From: Scedosporium boydii | Taxonomy: Eukaryota > Ascomycota > Sordariomycetes > Microascales > Microascaceae | Direction: 5' to 3' | Length of the DNA stretch: 64,000 nt | Assembly: GCA_002221725.1 (NCBI GenBank) | Contig: NJFT01000021.1 | Location: forward strand, 62,001 to 126,000 | Part shown: positions 46,615 through 56,249 of the stretch, in pieces | Layout of the letters: each line of letters starts with the position of its first letter | Numbering within the stretch: position 1 is the stretch's first letter | The notes under the pieces: model-generated | Database searches by the model: none | What the model was told of the DNA's origin: nothing | Seen by the model: the letters and a program-made list of their open reading frames with translations, nothing else | Position numbers and translations under genes: made by a program

Positions 46615-48068
46615 ATGCCGCCACATAAGATCGAGAAGCGACTCAAAGTCGCTATTATAGGAGGGGGTCCAGCGGATCTTGGCGCCGCGATCGATTTAGC
46701 AAAGCTGCCGTTCGTTGACTGGGACTTATATGAAAAGAGACCAAGAATGTCCGAGATAGGAGGAGGGTTCTCATTGCAGCCACAAACATGGGGCCTGCTC
46801 GAGCACAACGGTGTGGCCGACAACATCAAGACCGAGGACTACTATCGGTCTGCCGAATGGCAGATCGAGCAGAGGCGGTAGGTATCCTTTCCTCCCCCCA
46901 GGCAGATCATTGCCGTGCTCTTACTCACTAGATCCTGATAGAAACGGGAGGACTGGTGAGCTGCTCACCAAGAAGTATAATCCGGAAGACATACCGCCGA
47001 ATCGACAGAGCTGCCGCCTTGCTCGGGCCAAGCTCCAAGGTGCGCTACTAAAGAGCGTGGACCAAACTCATGTACATTTATCGAAGAGGCTTGTTGGTTT
47101 AGAGCATGTGTCAAATAACAGGGTCCGAATCTCGTTTGAAGATGGTACCGTGGATGAAGTCGACCTGCTCGTAGCGGCGGACGGCATTAGATCGGTAGGA
47201 TGTCCACGCTGCTGCCCTTACTGCAAGCAATAAACTAATATTTCGCTAGTATATCCGCAGATTCACTTTCCCAGATCGCACCCTTCGTTACAATGGACAA
47301 TCTGTGTACCGCACCATCGTTAGTAAGGCTGAAGTTGCGAAGATCGGAGGACTTCCGTGGGCTCCAACCTTTTGGAAGCATGTTAGCGGCTTATATGTGT
47401 ATACATGTCCGCTTGGAGATGATGATTTCGAGGTGACAGCTCGCATCCGCCGGCAACATGAGGGACAGGAGCCAGTTAGCTGGGGCCGGTCATTCGACCT
47501 CCATACTCTTCTCCACAAGTACGACGACTTTTGGCCACCTGTGCGGCGGGTCTTGCGCCTTGCTGCTGAAGGGGATACGCAAGAGTTTGCTTTATTTTCC
47601 GGCCCTCGTCTGCAGCGCATTGTATCCCTTGGCAACATTGCCTTTATTGGCGATGCTTCTCATGCTCTGCAGGGAAACTTTGGGGCTGGTGCCGGATTTG
47701 CGCTGGAGGACGTGTACACGTTAGCCAAGGCGCTCGACTGGGCTTGGTTGAGAGGAAGGCCCCTGGCGGAGGCACTCGAGCTGTTCGATTCCGTTCGGTC
47801 TCCTCATTATGAGCGTCTTTACAAAGCCGTGGACAAGTTTGCCACAATCAAGGCGGCGCTTCAAGCGGAGGACCTTTCGGTCGATGAGGAGATTGCAGAG
47901 CGTGTAAGCAGGATATCGCTCGCTTCGGAGTCGTGGATGTACTACTACGAGATAAAAAAGGTGGTCTCCGAGGCTCTTGTTCAAGCAGATAAACGCATCG
48001 AAAACGCCCGGATGGCCACCAAGCTGGCCGAAGAAGCGGACCTTCGCGAGGCCAAGAAGGAGGTCTAG
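46615..48068 (+). CDS. FAD-dependent monooxygenase (salicylate-hydroxylase-like) with altered nucleotide motif
   Basis: Three exons, join(46615..46877, 46942..47194, 47250..48068), 444 residues. It belongs to the group A flavin monooxygenases. The N-terminal dinucleotide fold reads VAIIGGGPADLGAAIDLA. A DG motif follows in VDLLVAADGIRS, interrupted by intron 2, and the FAD-ribityl motif is IAFIGDASHALQGNFGAGAGFALED. Such enzymes hydroxylate aromatic or polyketide substrates with NAD(P)H and oxygen. The third glycine of the GxGxxG loop is Asp (GGGPAD), a one-base G-to-A change from the usual GGC/GGT codon, which would be expected to harm FAD binding. The frame is otherwise intact and ends in a normal charged tail. 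Whether it is active or a recent pseudogene is open. Substrate unknown. Confidence 0.82.
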
Positions 48069-48189
48069 ACGTCAAGGCGGGGTGACTTAGTCTTAGTGGT
48101 AGCTAGGCTCCAAGAATAGCCTGGATATCATTCTCGTTATCACACTCGTCCAGCACATCAATTATAAGTAAAACTAAGAATGGGGGGGA

Positions 48190-48990
48190 GTGCCTGGTAA
48201 ACTGGGAGAACGGATCAATAATCAATCGATTCCGCTTATCCAGGAGGAAATGCTTCATCACATATTCCTTCTCTATAATTGCTTCACAGCTGCGGGATCT
48301 CGCCTCCAGTGCTCTCGAAAGCTGGCAGGCAAGAGTTACAACCAGTGCGTTAGCTTTACAGAGATCATCGCCGCCCTTTAAGAAGAAACAGATCGCTCCA
48401 AGACTACCCGAATTATAGTAGGCCTAGCAATGGCACAAGTGACAGTAGGCTCCCATGTGCTTGCTCTTCCGCTCAACTAGAAGATACACCTCTCTTTAGT
48501 GCCATCAGTCCATACCTATATATGTTCGAGAAGTTAGATAGGAGCGTTTAGGAGGCAGGCTAGCTCGTTCTAATTATGGAACGAGTTGAAGGCTGTGTCC
48601 ATAGCAACCAGGTAGCATAGATAAGAAATGATCCAATATAGTATACTCTGCGTCCTTCTTGCCAATCTTCTGCCAGCTCTTGTGGACCTCCTGCCGGAGT
48701 CATACAAACGCGTTCTCATTCTCGCTGTACAGTGGCGGAAGGAAGACGTCAAAAATCCCTAGTAGGTAGTATGCCGTGTCTTCCCTGCACTTGGTCAGTT
48801 GTATTGCCGCCCACAGAAAATCATTCCTCCACATTGAGATTGCTCAGCGCATCGTCTCCTCACACAGGCTCGCATGGGATTCCCGTGACTTCGTGGATGA
48901 CTGGTACCAGAGACATCCTGCCATTTAGTTATATGCCTTCTTTGGAGAAGAATTCGACAGATTCTGGAGCGAGAAGCTCCCGGAGAGTCT
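48190..48990 (-). pseudogene. Decayed HET-NACHT (NOD-like receptor) gene remnant
   Basis: Reading the minus strand downward, the end of a HET domain is recognisable from 48,985: RELLAPESVEFFSKEGI, a stop, then MSLVPVIHEVTGIP. After a frameshift comes REDTAYYLLGIFDVFLPPLY followed by ENENAFVRLRQEVHKS (about 48,650-48,800). A stretch of about 250 degraded bases takes the place of the P-loop region. Then an open NACHT segment follows, FLKGGDDLCKANALVVTLACQ..., ending NRLIIDPFSQFTR (about 48,195-48,390). In intact homologues these blocks occur in this order, in incompatibility proteins related to HET-E. At least one in-frame stop and two frame changes separate them, so no product is expected. The start and the repeat domain are gone or unrecognisable. 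Confidence 0.68.
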
Positions 48991-50069
48991 AGCTATAAGT
49001 AAACTATATACTGTGGCAGGAGGCTGATTCCTACAAATTTGCAGAGGACTGTCGATTTTTATCATCACCAGCCGCTTCATGCACTGAACCATCCATTAAG
49101 TATGCGCAACATCAAGCCACATTACAGGAACAGAAAAACGTGCTAATTATCGCCTCGTGAGGCCCAGTGCTGCTCTTTTTATTACTGCAGTAGATGTCAA
49201 CGCAGAAACATTCAAAGCTATCTTTGGTAACTTAACACTCGCTATGGGATTGGATTTTGGCGCCTTCCTGTCAGGTTCGGTATTAGTATTTCCTTAGCTA
49301 GGTCATCAAAACTGACGTCGAGGTCATTATCTGGCAGCTAGGTATGCGATCGAACAGCATACCCGGAGAGATCCTCCCCCACTAGGTCCTTGCAAGTTCA
49401 AATATGCCTTATTTGCGTCGCAGGAGTCGCATCTTGATCTAGGGGTCTGGAATTCCAGATTCAAAGAAGTGAGTTTCACGACTAAGGAATTACACTAAGC
49501 CGCCTAAACTAGTTGCACTAAAGTAGTAAGAAAGATTCACGCCAGGCGGTTATGGGTACGAGAAAAGAGATAATACAGAGTGGGATTCAGACCAGCCGCT
49601 TGGGCGGGCTGATCCGATGTGCGGCCCGTGTCTGGTTTCACAGCATGTCTGCAACGAAGTTATATTTTGTGGAATAGCAATTAGGCCAGAGTAACTCAAC
49701 CCTCCTGTCAAGGCCCCAAAGCCCACCTCACTTTCTTTCGGATGGTTTCGCTAGGACCTAGTTCGTGAGAACAAAGGTAGTCCTCGAGGCTCGCCCCGTT
49801 TTGGGGTGGGGGTAGATCACCAGGGTGTTTGGCTCGGTGCACAACAGTAGCCCTTAATTTTTCATCCGTACTACATAAGCGGCCCTGCGTGTTTTTGTAT
49901 TTATCCTATGTTACCTAACTACTTCACTTCTAGATTAGGGTATATGCCCAAGTCCACTTGACCCCCACGAGGTGGAATTACTATCGACATCCAGACCCGG
50001 CATAATCTTATTACTATGCATATCAGAGCTATCCTTTCCAGCTATCCTGGGCTATAACTTATAAGAGTC
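48991..50069. other. Decayed non-coding DNA, 1.1 kb
   Basis: Stops are dense in all six frames, and no domain or terminal repeat could be read. It probably contains further remnants of the HET-NACHT gene's 5' part or of mobile elements. Confidence 0.4.
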
Positions 50070-51670
50070 TCACTAAGAACCTTGCTGGTCCCCAAGAGCT
50101 GCCCACCGCGGAACCTGGGGCCATAAGAGATATACCAATAGGAATGTCATTATCTCTAACAAATGTAAGTATAGTGATGACACGTATATGAAATTCATGT
50201 GCAAGTTAGCAACAAATGAGGTAGAGAAGAAGCAATAGAGGCACCCGCCATCCAAATAATATTAAAAGCTACAATGCCCATATTTTCAAGCCCAAGTGGA
50301 GCCTCGTCAACAGCACTGGGCATAAGGATAATAGAGTAGTTCTCAGCTAGTTACTAGTTATGCGCTACATGTTAGTATATATATTAGAAGCTTCCATCCT
50401 GCCTTTATAGGTAGTGTTGGACAATGCGGCAAATTTCCTTGGCCAATTTCATTTTACCAACCCGATATTCCTTGACCTAAGGGTGACGACTTTCCATATT
50501 CGCTTCAGGGCCTCGAGGTTAGCGACTTTAGATAGAAAGGAGACTTCCCCAACCTTTACATCACTGCGTTAGAAAATGGTAGCAGCCCTCTCCACGGACG
50601 ATACCGGGCCGGGTCCTGCCAAGGGCAACATGGGAGTCTTCATCAAAGCAACAGAGACCACTTCCAGCAGCATGTCTTTAGGGAGCTTGTCGTCCTGGAG
50701 GCGAAAACGTCCGCAAGTAGCTATAGATCCTCGATGCTGCGAGCAAAGAGACCGAAGGTATCAAAGGTCGGTGCGAAGACCGTTTGGCCTTCGAGTGATA
50801 TGGCGTTGAAGGTTGGTTTCATGGCGAAGACCCCCGTAAAAGATGCCGGGCGAATGATGCTCCCGCCGGTCTGCGCTCCGAGGCTTAGCGGCACTTGTAG
50901 GTCGGCTACGGCTGCTGCCGATCCACACGAGGAGCCGCCCGGGGTGCGATTCGGATCATGGGGGTTAGTTGTCTCGGTTCCCGAGTTGGTCACAGTGAAC
51001 TCGGTCGTTGTTTGTAAGGACAGCTGGTGCAGTGGCTATATAAGACTACTTACAGTCAAGTGGCGCTGGTCGCGACACTTGGAGCATCTTTTGTTGTCAA
51101 ATGGTCTAGCTGTAAGTAGATCACACATGACATTGTTGTTTTACCTGCGGGCGAAGTCAGATTACGAAAAACGAAAAAGAAGTAAATCGGGGAGCTGACG
51201 AACCGAAGATGAGAGCCCTAGCAGCTCGTAGAATCGCCACGGCGGAAGAATCGAAATCAGCCTGATGCCCTTGGTAAATGGGGGAGCCAAACTGCGTGGG
51301 CATATCTAGGATGCAGGCATAAGCTACGTTACCAACAATCGATGTCTTATGATACCTTTAGTATTCACGATATCCTTGACGCCTATTGTGCAACGGCCCC
51401 CTTTGGTTGTGGGGAATCTGGTCTAGAGCTCGTGCTTGGCCGAGTACGAAGGCGGGATCTGAATGTAGAAGTCAGCACACATCTTCGCGAGAGCGACGGG
51501 GGAATGTGAAGAAGGAAATGCTTACCGAGGTATGCCCATGCCTTGACAATGCTGTCGCGCTCCTTTATAGGGTCCAAGAGAGAAGAGGCATACTCCTCCA
51601 CCGTGATGGTGTTATTCTTGAGCAGGTCAAGTGCCTGGGTAGCCGTCAAGCTGTATAATCGTGGCACCAT
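50070..51670 (-). pseudogene. Amidase-signature family pseudogene
   Basis: From ATG at 51,670 the product starts MVPRLYSLTATQALDLL. Exons 51526-51670, 51356-51458 and 51204-51305 have good GT-AG borders and read DPAFVLGQARALDQIP, IGVKDIVNTK-D-MPTQFGSPIYQGHQ and DSSAVAILRAARALIFG-K. Exon 4 starts at 51,144, is split by a 120-base insertion, and resumes as TTEFTVTNSG and TPGGSSCGSAAAVAD, the Ser-Ser/Lys amidase core. Defects: exon 2 is out of frame by a small deletion after GPLH; the insertion; a TAG where Gln is expected after FGLFARSIEDL (near 50,721); another frameshift and a TAA near 50,580. C-terminal traces (PIGISLMAP) persist to about 50,090. It once coded for an enzyme that hydrolyses amides. 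Confidence 0.85.
51013..51132. mobile_element. 120-base solo-LTR-like element, copy 1, inside the amidase
   Basis: The element has TGT...ACA ends, an internal CTATATAAG resembling an LTR TATA box, and lies between two copies of TTGTT (51008-51012 and 51133-51137), a 5-base target duplication as made by LTR integrases. The amidase codons continue on both sides (GK-TT, then TTEF), so this is an insertion of the short element alone, not one end of a longer one. A matching copy lies at 52853-52972. Confidence 0.72.
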
Positions 51671-52852
51671 GGTCGATAACGGCCGGCGAGGAGATGGTAG
51701 ACAAGGACAGATACGACGTAGGCTGAATAAGATGTTTTCACAGATGAGAGAGGACATATGGGTTAAAATTCCATCGGGCCCTGCTGTTGTATGTTATGAA
51801 GAAGAGAGGATACAAGACCATAAGAGCCAAAGCCATATGGTGTGGTAAAGGAGGGAGAATGTGTGAGGCATTGAGGCGTCGAGGCCATTGGACCCAATCG
51901 CGCTTCGTTATCAGACGCAGAGAGTGAGGCAAAGCAGCAGCAGCCTGGCCGGGGTTGTATGTCGGCAGGCTGAAGTTCCTCCAAGAGAGAAAGAGGGGAC
52001 TGTCGGACCTCGATGCTAAACGTCGGAGCCCGACCCTTGGGCAAGATGAGAAAACCGGTCGTTCTCCCCCACGATAGCCAAGGTTAGAATTTCACATATT
52101 TTCACGATGACCTCCCCAATGCCAACACCCGCTCGCCGAGGCACTTGTCGCACTGGTGGTTTGGCGTGGAGCTGACGGAAGAGGAGAAGCTCGCGATAAA
52201 GGGTCATATGACAGAGATGAGATCATAAAGTGATCCAGCTTAGAATTAGCTAGTAGTGTAATTTTACAATCCGTGTCACTTCCTGTTTCTTCCAAGACAT
52301 GATACATCGAAAGAGACACGCCCACATGCTTTTCCCTGTTGTCAACTCCAACATCAATCGCATGTGACCATCGAATACGGCTAGAACTTTGAGGCTGCAT
52401 CTGCCTATAAAACTCTGATGGCTACAGGCTGCGTAGTGGGCAATCTTGGGGGTTGGATCAAGCTCGCAACCCAGAGGCTAGCAAGGCTTCAATTGAATCC
52501 TCTCACGATAGCTACCCCTTCTCGATTGTGTATCGTCTTGACACCTTTACGGCTAGCAGCCAGTGCCCTTGAGGAGAAACTGGGGTTCCCATCGGAGAAA
52601 ATCACGGAAACTGGCTGGAATCTATCTTGGTCCGGTCCACCGAAGTCAGCCTCATCAGAAGCACCGCGACAATCGTCTTCGAACCGCGCGGCTGAGGCTA
52701 TTAATAACTTCAGCAGGGTCCATAGCGTGGAGAAGCCCACGACCGAGGTAACCCTTTTCACTATGATATCCTAAATCCCGAAACCACTCGAGCTCGCTGT
52801 GAGGCCTATGCTCAGAGCTCTCCCGTCGGCCCGACTTTTATATATGTTACCG
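51671..52852. other. Decayed DNA with unresolved minus-strand traces
   Basis: The minus-strand sequence 52,090-52,760 has moderately long broken frames (for example ending GVKTIHNREGVAIVRGFN near 52,490) that faintly recall TauD/TfdA-like oxygenases ('EGRGFAVVRGL'), but too little is preserved to name a family. A TATATAAAAG-like box is present on the minus strand near 52,840. Confidence 0.3.
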
Positions 52853-52972
52853 TGTAAGGACAGCTTGCGCAGTGGCTACATAAGGCTACTTACAATCAAG
52901 CGACGGTGGTCATGACACCCGGAGCATCTTTTGTTGTCATATAGCTCAGCTGTAAGTGAGTCAAACATGACA
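52853..52972. mobile_element. 120-base solo-LTR-like element, copy 2
   Basis: Same orientation and exactly the same length as copy 1, aligned without gaps, with about 21 differences by hand count. About 17 of these are transitions. Flanks (TACCG left, CACCC right) no longer form an exact duplication. Confidence 0.72.
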
Positions 52973-53365
52973 CACCCCTAGCTGGTAGATGGTTGAGAAG
53001 CGTTCTAGACTAATGATGAAGCGCACTTGGAACTGTCCCTTCATACGCTCAACTCTGTCAATTTGTGTTACCGTCTGTTTTTTATCATCGCGATCATCTA
53101 GTTTTACCTAGTCTGTGGCTACGATTCTAACTAGACATAGCTGGTGGAGGAGTTGTTGAGAGAGGCGCTCTTGGAAGGTGCTAGACTCGACATCATTGCC
53201 TTTGACAAAATAGCAACGCTCACCGATGGCGGAAAGCCTAGGTAATTTCATCATAATCCGGGGCCGCATCGGAAGTCGGTTCAAGTAAAACTACACTCTG
53301 ACATTTGAATACGCACACCTTACCAAAGTATCGACTCGCGATTACTTCACCACCCGCATCGCATA

Positions 53366-53416
53366 ACCCTAACCCTAGACGAACCCTCCCATATCTTGGT
53401 GACCTAGGGTTAGGGT
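53366..53416. repeat. Inverted telomere-like repeats
   Basis: ACCCTAACCCTAG (53366-53378) and its perfect reverse complement CTAGGGTTAGGGT (53404-53416) flank 25 bases. Each arm holds two units of the fungal telomere repeat TTAGGG. It lies between the decayed region and the gene cluster. Confidence 0.8.
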
Positions 53417-53734
53417 CGGCAACATTTATTTTCACTCTCCTCTCCTCTTCTTCTCCCGCTCCTTTGGGTGCCCCTTCCTGCAGAGCTACACCTATCTATA
53501 ATCCGTCCCATCTATATCGATCGGGAAGGTGTTTCACCCCTCATGTTGTGACCTTTGGTCCCTCCCTCTTCCCCCCTTTTTCTTTAAACTAAGATCGTGC
53601 GATAGTTTTCTTAGAGTCTCGTGGGGCTCCGCGCTTATCAGACTAATATAGATACGGGCCTACGGGTTCACGGCCCATTTCACTACTCTTATATTTACTC
53701 GAGAGAATGCCCTTTCAGAGTTAGAATATTCAAG

Positions 53735-54826
53735 TTATTTTGACAATTTGTAAACGAACTTCTTTCCGGAAATCTTCTTAGCTCTAATCGCTTTGATGCC
53801 ATCTAGAACTCCTCCCAGCCCTGTAGATTGTACTAACAGGGGATGCTCATGAATTAGCCCCCGGTCGAGTAGATCCTGGACAGTTCTTGTCCACTTCACA
53901 GCAAACTCGTACGCTTCTGGATCTGCCAGACGCCCATGCGGCGATGGCCACCCAATGTCCTTCCCAAGCATAGTCGGGCCTAAGACCCAATCTGCTTTTA
54001 TGATCTTCCGCTTGGCAGCTACCGCCATTGGATACGGGTCGAGGGCCGTGTACTTGCCGCCCACCCGCCCGATGGCTCCATAGCATATCTCCATACTCTC
54101 CGTCGTCGTGATGCAGTCGAGTGCGTAGAGCAATCCGTTGCGCGTATATGACCGGATGGCGGCTGCGCAGTCAGGAGCGTGGTAGTCGAAGACTTCCTCG
54201 GCGCCGTAGGATCTGACTAGTTCAAAGCTGTGTGGGGAGCAAGTCGCCAATGGCAGGAAACCAGCCAACCGAAGGAGTTGGATGGCGGCGGTCCCGGTAG
54301 CAGTCGAGCCGCCATAGACGAGTACGGGGACGGGCTTCGGGCTGGGCGCTAGTGGGTATCCTGGGAGACCAAGGCTTTTGAAGAGGGCCAGGCCGGCAGT
54401 CATGAAGCTGGTTCCAAGAGCGGCGCCGCATTCAAAGCTTACGGTATCGGGAAGTTTTATGACGCCAACGGGACGAGCCCCAACAAACTCCGCAAAGGCA
54501 CCAAGAGAAGGCTCCAGTGGATTCATGCCCATAAGAATGGCAAAAACTCGATCGCCGACATGGATACCATTGCTGTGCCGAGAAGCTTCGGGACCGATCT
54601 CTTCGACAACTCCGGCGACGTCGCATCCCAAAATTGCACCTGGTGTCATATATGGCCCGACCATCTTAGTGTCGACCGGATTCACAGAGACGGCCATGGC
54701 CCGAATGAGGACAATGTCGTCCGTCACCTCTGGGACTGGAGCCTCGTGGGAAAGCTCCAAGTCACCCTGATCATTGCCCACAACGGCAGTTTGGATGCGA
54801 TTCAAGCCATTCGAGCCTCCTCCCAT
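53735..54826 (-). CDS. Trans-acting enoyl reductase (LovC/EqxC type) of a polyketide cluster
   Basis: A single exon of 363 residues in the zinc-independent medium-chain reductase family. Marks of the trans-ER group: [45 protein letters not shown], the NADPH loop [22 protein letters not shown], then [20 protein letters not shown] and [12 protein letters not shown], and [20 protein letters not shown]. These proteins reduce enoyl intermediates on a partner polyketide synthase whose own ER domain is dead, and set which cycles are saturated. They are therefore almost always encoded beside a highly reducing PKS or PKS-NRPS. None is in the window. The gene diverges from a Zn2Cys6 regulator. The protein is intact, with normal length for the family. 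Confidence 0.93.
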   Translation of the reverse strand: MGGGSNGLNRIQTAVVGNDQGDLELSHEAPVPEVTDDIVLIRAMAVSVNPVDTKMVGPYMTPGAILGCDVAGVVEEIGPEASRHSNGIHVGDRVFAILMGMNPLEPSLGAFAEFVGARPVGVIKLPDTVSFECGAALGTSFMTAGLALFKSLGLPGYPLAPSPKPVPVLVYGGSTATGTAAIQLLRLAGFLPLATCSPHSFELVRSYGAEEVFDYHAPDCAAAIRSYTRNGLLYALDCITTTESMEICYGAIGRVGGKYTALDPYPMAVAAKRKIIKADWVLGPTMLGKDIGWPSPHGRLADPEAYEFAVKWTRTVQDLLDRGLIHEHPLLVQSTGLGGVLDGIKAIRAKKISGKKFVYKLSK

Positions 54827-56249
54827 TTTGCCGAGTACAAAGGCCGGGAAACTGTGCTTGTACCCTGATGTCTGATCCCGGGAAGTGGGGCGTTAAGTCC
54901 GTATTTTCGGCCTTGGTTTCTAGTTAAAAACCACCGGAGTGTCGGCGTTGCCGAAATCGGAAACAATCAAACAGATGCGAGCTGGACACTTGTGGTCTGT
55001 TCGAGGGGTTAGATGCAGTGCGCAATGCATTTGGTGTACTTATAGCATGACGATCGAGTGCGACCAGGCCCAATAAACTTGGCCCAAAGCCACACATGAT
55101 AGCACCTAAGGATGTCATCTTACGCTGCTCGATGGTTGAAGTCCTTGCTACAGGAACCGAAAAGCCCCGAATAATACCGAAAAAAGAATAAGTCATACGG
55201 CGTAGAAAATCCTCCGAGTTTATGGACATCCAGGAACTGAACTCTAGCGAGAGCACCTATGTAACACTCTTTTGAAGAATCGAAAGTTCCGGAGCATAAT
55301 GGGCATGGTAGGATTGAGTGGGTTCAAATATCATTCTGCTAGCGAAACTGGGAGAAATCTACGTTGTATGCTAGGAGAGTGTATGTTACGACGGATGATC
55401 CCATGGGTTTAATAATGGATGCGGATTGTCAGTTCCGGATCGGTAGCCTCAATAGCCACAATTCTTATATGTTAGTAGTCATGATGGGAAAGGTTGGACC
55501 TATTATTGTCAGTTCTGTATACGCGAGATCTTCATGTTTTAAGCACTACCCTGCAGCTTGGCGAGTTATGACCGTGGTCAGTTCTTCATGTCGCGCCATC
55601 CGAGAAGGGTGTGTGTGCAGCACGGGTAGATCCTTCATTCGAGACTTGGCGGCGGCCCATCGGCCCCGTAAGGTTTAGCCAGGCACTATGAAAGATAAAA
55701 GTACCCCTGCTAGTTCATGTTGTACCCTTTTTTGTGGCTTGAAGATTATTAGATGTGATGTAGATCAGTGATGCAGATATTTTGCCCAAAACTACCACCT
55801 TTTCAAGGATCAATGCCCCCCAATCAACGCAGTTGCGTCTCATCCCCATAACACCTTCCTTACTTCTGACCGGGATTGAAGATAGGGAAAGCACTGGCAT
55901 TAGAACGGTGCAGCATAGGAGCAAAATCCCTCATGATGGATTGATTCAATGGTTCCATCAGAATCGTATTCCACCATACAGGAGGGCCACGCCCCTGACG
56001 TGCTTGATGCTCTTAAGCACACGAACCGTACTCTGCCTTCAGCTGTCATGACCGGCCCCCAAAACCCCATCTTTACGTCTAAAATCTCATGCCCCAACCA
56101 ACCGTCTGCGGTAAGGGTCACGAAATGCAACACACGTGACCGATGAAATAAGGAACACATATATTGGCCCTGTCTCTTGCGCAGATGTCTGCATAGTGTT
56201 ATTTCCGCCTGGTGCCGACCATAGAAATGACCTGGTACGCTTTCCTATC
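54827..56249. promoter_or_regulatory. Divergent promoter region between trans-ER and regulator genes
   Basis: 1.4 kb with no gene recognised. As it separates two oppositely transcribed cluster genes it probably holds binding sites for the cluster regulators; no specific site could be assigned by eye. Confidence 0.4.

Noticed and set aside
52489..52761. A minus-strand frame resembling the start of TauD/TfdA-like oxygenases
   Set aside because: Only a short stretch is suggestive and the following sequence has stops in every frame. It is too weak to call as a pseudogene of a named family.
51013..52972. The two 120-base copies as the two LTRs of one 1.96 kb element
   Set aside because: Amidase coding sequence continues directly on both sides of copy 1, so copy 1 is a solo insertion and the DNA between the copies is not an element interior.
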